DNA from: an uncultured Collinsella sp.
Lineage (GTDB): Bacteria; Actinomycetota; Coriobacteriia; Coriobacteriales; Coriobacteriaceae
Assembly (NCBI GenBank): GCA_900556285.1
Contig: USOF01000069.1
Coordinates: 1 to 6,556, forward strand
DNA: 6,556 nucleotides
Reading direction: 5' to 3'
Each line of letters opens with the position of its first letter. Positions within the stretch are counted from its first letter, which is position 1. The notes under the pieces were generated by a model that saw only the letters and a program-made list of their open reading frames with translations, did not search any database and was not told where the DNA came from. The translations under genes and the position numbers were made by a program. This document shows, in pieces, positions 5,972-6,556 of this stretch.

Positions 5972-5996
5972 ATTATTATCACGTTGCGAGAATAAT
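5972..5996. promoter_or_regulatory. Candidate operator just upstream of the ridA promoter
   Basis: ATTATTATC (5972-5980) and GAGAATAAT (5988-5996) are inverted copies at 8 of 9 positions, separated by 7 nt. The repeat abuts the ridA -35. It is AT-rich in GC-rich surroundings and shares the ATTCTC word (minus strand) with the Fur-like box at the permease promoter. The binding protein is unknown. Confidence 0.35.
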
Positions 5997-6015
5997 TTAT
6001 CGCCCAACGGCGCCT

Positions 6016-6037
6016 GTCGGCCGCTGAACGGCACGAC
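6016..6037. other. Small hairpin beside the large inverted repeat
   Basis: GTCGGCCG (6016-6023) pairs with CGGC (6029-6032) and CGAC (6034-6037) around a 5-nt loop, with a single bulged A at 6033. It lies 14 nt from the large inverted repeat and may belong to the same mobile or REP-like unit. No T-run accompanies it, so it is not a clear terminator. Confidence 0.3.
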
Positions 6038-6051
6038 CGGACGGTGAAGCT

Positions 6052-6126
6052 CAAAATGATCCGTTTCCCTCCGTCCCCATCGGATCAGGCAATCCATAGG
6101 GGACGGAGGGAAAAGGATCATTTTTG
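6052..6126. repeat. REP/BIME-like inverted repeat (27-nt arms)
   Basis: The left arm 6052-6078 and right arm 6099-6126 are reverse complements across 27 nt, with one mismatch and one extra T. The 20-nt spacer continues the symmetry about the same centre: after a 3x3 internal loop, GGAT (6082-6085) pairs with ATCC (6092-6095), leaving a 6-nt tip. The right arm recurs at 5365-5392. The combination of an extragenic site, a long palindrome and a dispersed arm resembles REP/BIME elements, which are often spread by RAYT transposases. No transposase is in the window. It lies between the divergent ridA and U32 genes. Confidence 0.8.
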
Positions 6127-6192
6127 CTGCAAGGGCTGCTGAAGACTTTATCCCGCTTGGAGCACGGGCATCGCCCATCGCGACGGCACCAC

Positions 6193-6198
6193 TATACT
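6193..6198 (+). promoter_or_regulatory. Possible -10 box of the U32 gene
   Basis: TATACT agrees with TATAAT at five of six positions and lies 32 nt before the ATG. No good -35 is found at the proper distance. The box overlaps a short inverted repeat, ATACT/AGTAT (6194-6198/6203-6207), which could be an activator or repressor site. Confidence 0.3.
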
Positions 6199-6230
6199 TT
6201 TGAGTATCTGAGCATTTTGAAAGGCAGGAT

Positions 6231-6524
6231 ATGACCGCAACCGCCAGTCGAACCACCAACCGCAGACCCGAGCTTTTGGCGCCCGCTGGAGGGCCTGAGC
6301 CCTTTGCCGCCGCACTCGCCGCCGGGGCAGACGCCATCTACTGCGGCATGGGCAGCTTCAACGCCCGCCGCAAGGCCACCAACTTTACCGACGAGGCCTT
6401 TGAGCAAGCCTGCCGCGCTGCACATCTAGCCGGGTCGCGCGTCTACGTCACGGTCAACATCGTCATCAAGCAGTCCGAGATGGCCGATGCGCTGCAACTC
6501 ATCCATCGCTGCTCCACGCTGGGC
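6231..6524 (+). CDS. Peptidase U32 family protein, N-terminal fragment (cut by contig end)
   Basis: The first 98 codons of a U32-family protein. PELLAPAGGPEPFAAALAAG (13-32), ADAIYCGMGSFNARR (33-47), NFTDEAF (51-57) and the strand GSRVYVTVNI (68-77) are the typical N-terminal barrel of this family, which also includes the tRNA/rRNA hydroxylation proteins TrhP and RlhA. Full members are several hundred residues, and the Cys-rich signature region lies beyond the break, so the subfamily cannot be told. The ATG at 6231 follows an AGGCAGGA ribosome site. Translation past 6524 gives LSLIHI and a stop, which come from adapter and not from the gene. A link to the purine genes is not evident. Confidence 0.9.
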
Positions 6525-6556
6525 CTGTCTCTTATACACATCTGACGCTGCCGACG
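6525..6556 (+). other. Nextera (Tn5) adapter contamination at contig end
   Basis: Bases 6525-6543 are the 19-nt Tn5 mosaic end (CTGTCTCTTATACACATCT), and 6544-6556 (GACGCTGCCGACG) continue the reverse complement of the Nextera read-1 adapter to within one base of its end. This is library sequence left untrimmed. It ends the genomic contig at 6524 and creates a false stop codon in the U32 frame. Confidence 0.98.

Noticed and set aside
5849..6337. 162-codon minus-strand open frame across the ridA upstream gap
   Set aside because: It crosses the inverted repeat, both promoters and the start of the U32 gene; the composition is not protein-like and there is no ribosome site.
6525..6543. Natural Tn5/IS50 mosaic end
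   Set aside because: It is followed immediately by the Nextera read-1 adapter tail up to the contig end, so it is library sequence and not a transposon.
1..6556. CRISPR array, tRNA, rRNA or prophage signals
   Set aside because: No regularly spaced direct repeats, no cloverleaf-like gene, no rRNA-like stretch and no phage-type gene were seen on either strand.

Overview
The window is GC-rich, densely coding bacterial DNA with strong Shine-Dalgarno sites. It looks like an anaerobic gut actinobacterium, most probably a Coriobacteriia member such as Collinsella. That placement is an inference from base composition, protein flavour and the small dispersed repeats; there is no rRNA or marker gene to settle it. 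The last 32 bases (6525-6556) are not genomic: they are the Nextera/Tn5 mosaic end plus read-1 adapter, so real sequence stops at 6524.

Layout. Bases 1-4341 hold three genes on the minus strand, in transcription order: an NCS2 nucleobase permease (4341-2947), the aminohydrolase ssnA (2752-1397), and ygfK (1248 to beyond the left edge, N-terminal 416 residues only). The permease and ssnA are each followed, exactly 16 nt after the stop codon, by a GC-rich hairpin of the same geometry. An AT-rich divergent control region (4342-4693) contains a good minus-strand promoter with a Fur-like box over its -35, an inverted repeat and GGTCA direct repeats. Beyond it, on the plus strand, is a YheO/DauR-type PAS-HTH transcription factor (4694-5350). 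A bidirectional terminator (5407-5445) separates it from a convergent ridA (5852-5475). The 378-nt gap upstream of ridA carries the ridA promoter, a candidate operator, and a large near-perfect inverted repeat. One arm of that repeat also occurs singly behind the regulator gene. The plus-strand gene at 6231 is the start of a U32-family peptidase/hydroxylase, cut by the end of the contig.

How the genes fit together. ygfK and ssnA are signature genes of the cluster, once labelled selenate/selenium metabolism, that is now linked to anaerobic purine and uric-acid breakdown in gut bacteria. Here they follow a purine-type permease and face a ligand-sensing regulator. The simplest reading is a purine import and degradation operon with its own regulator. 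RidA, which clears 2-aminoacrylate, would suit a pathway ending in 2,3-diaminopropionate ammonia-lyase, although that enzyme is not in this window. The permease departs from the family consensus at two substrate-site positions, which makes its true substrate the most interesting open question.
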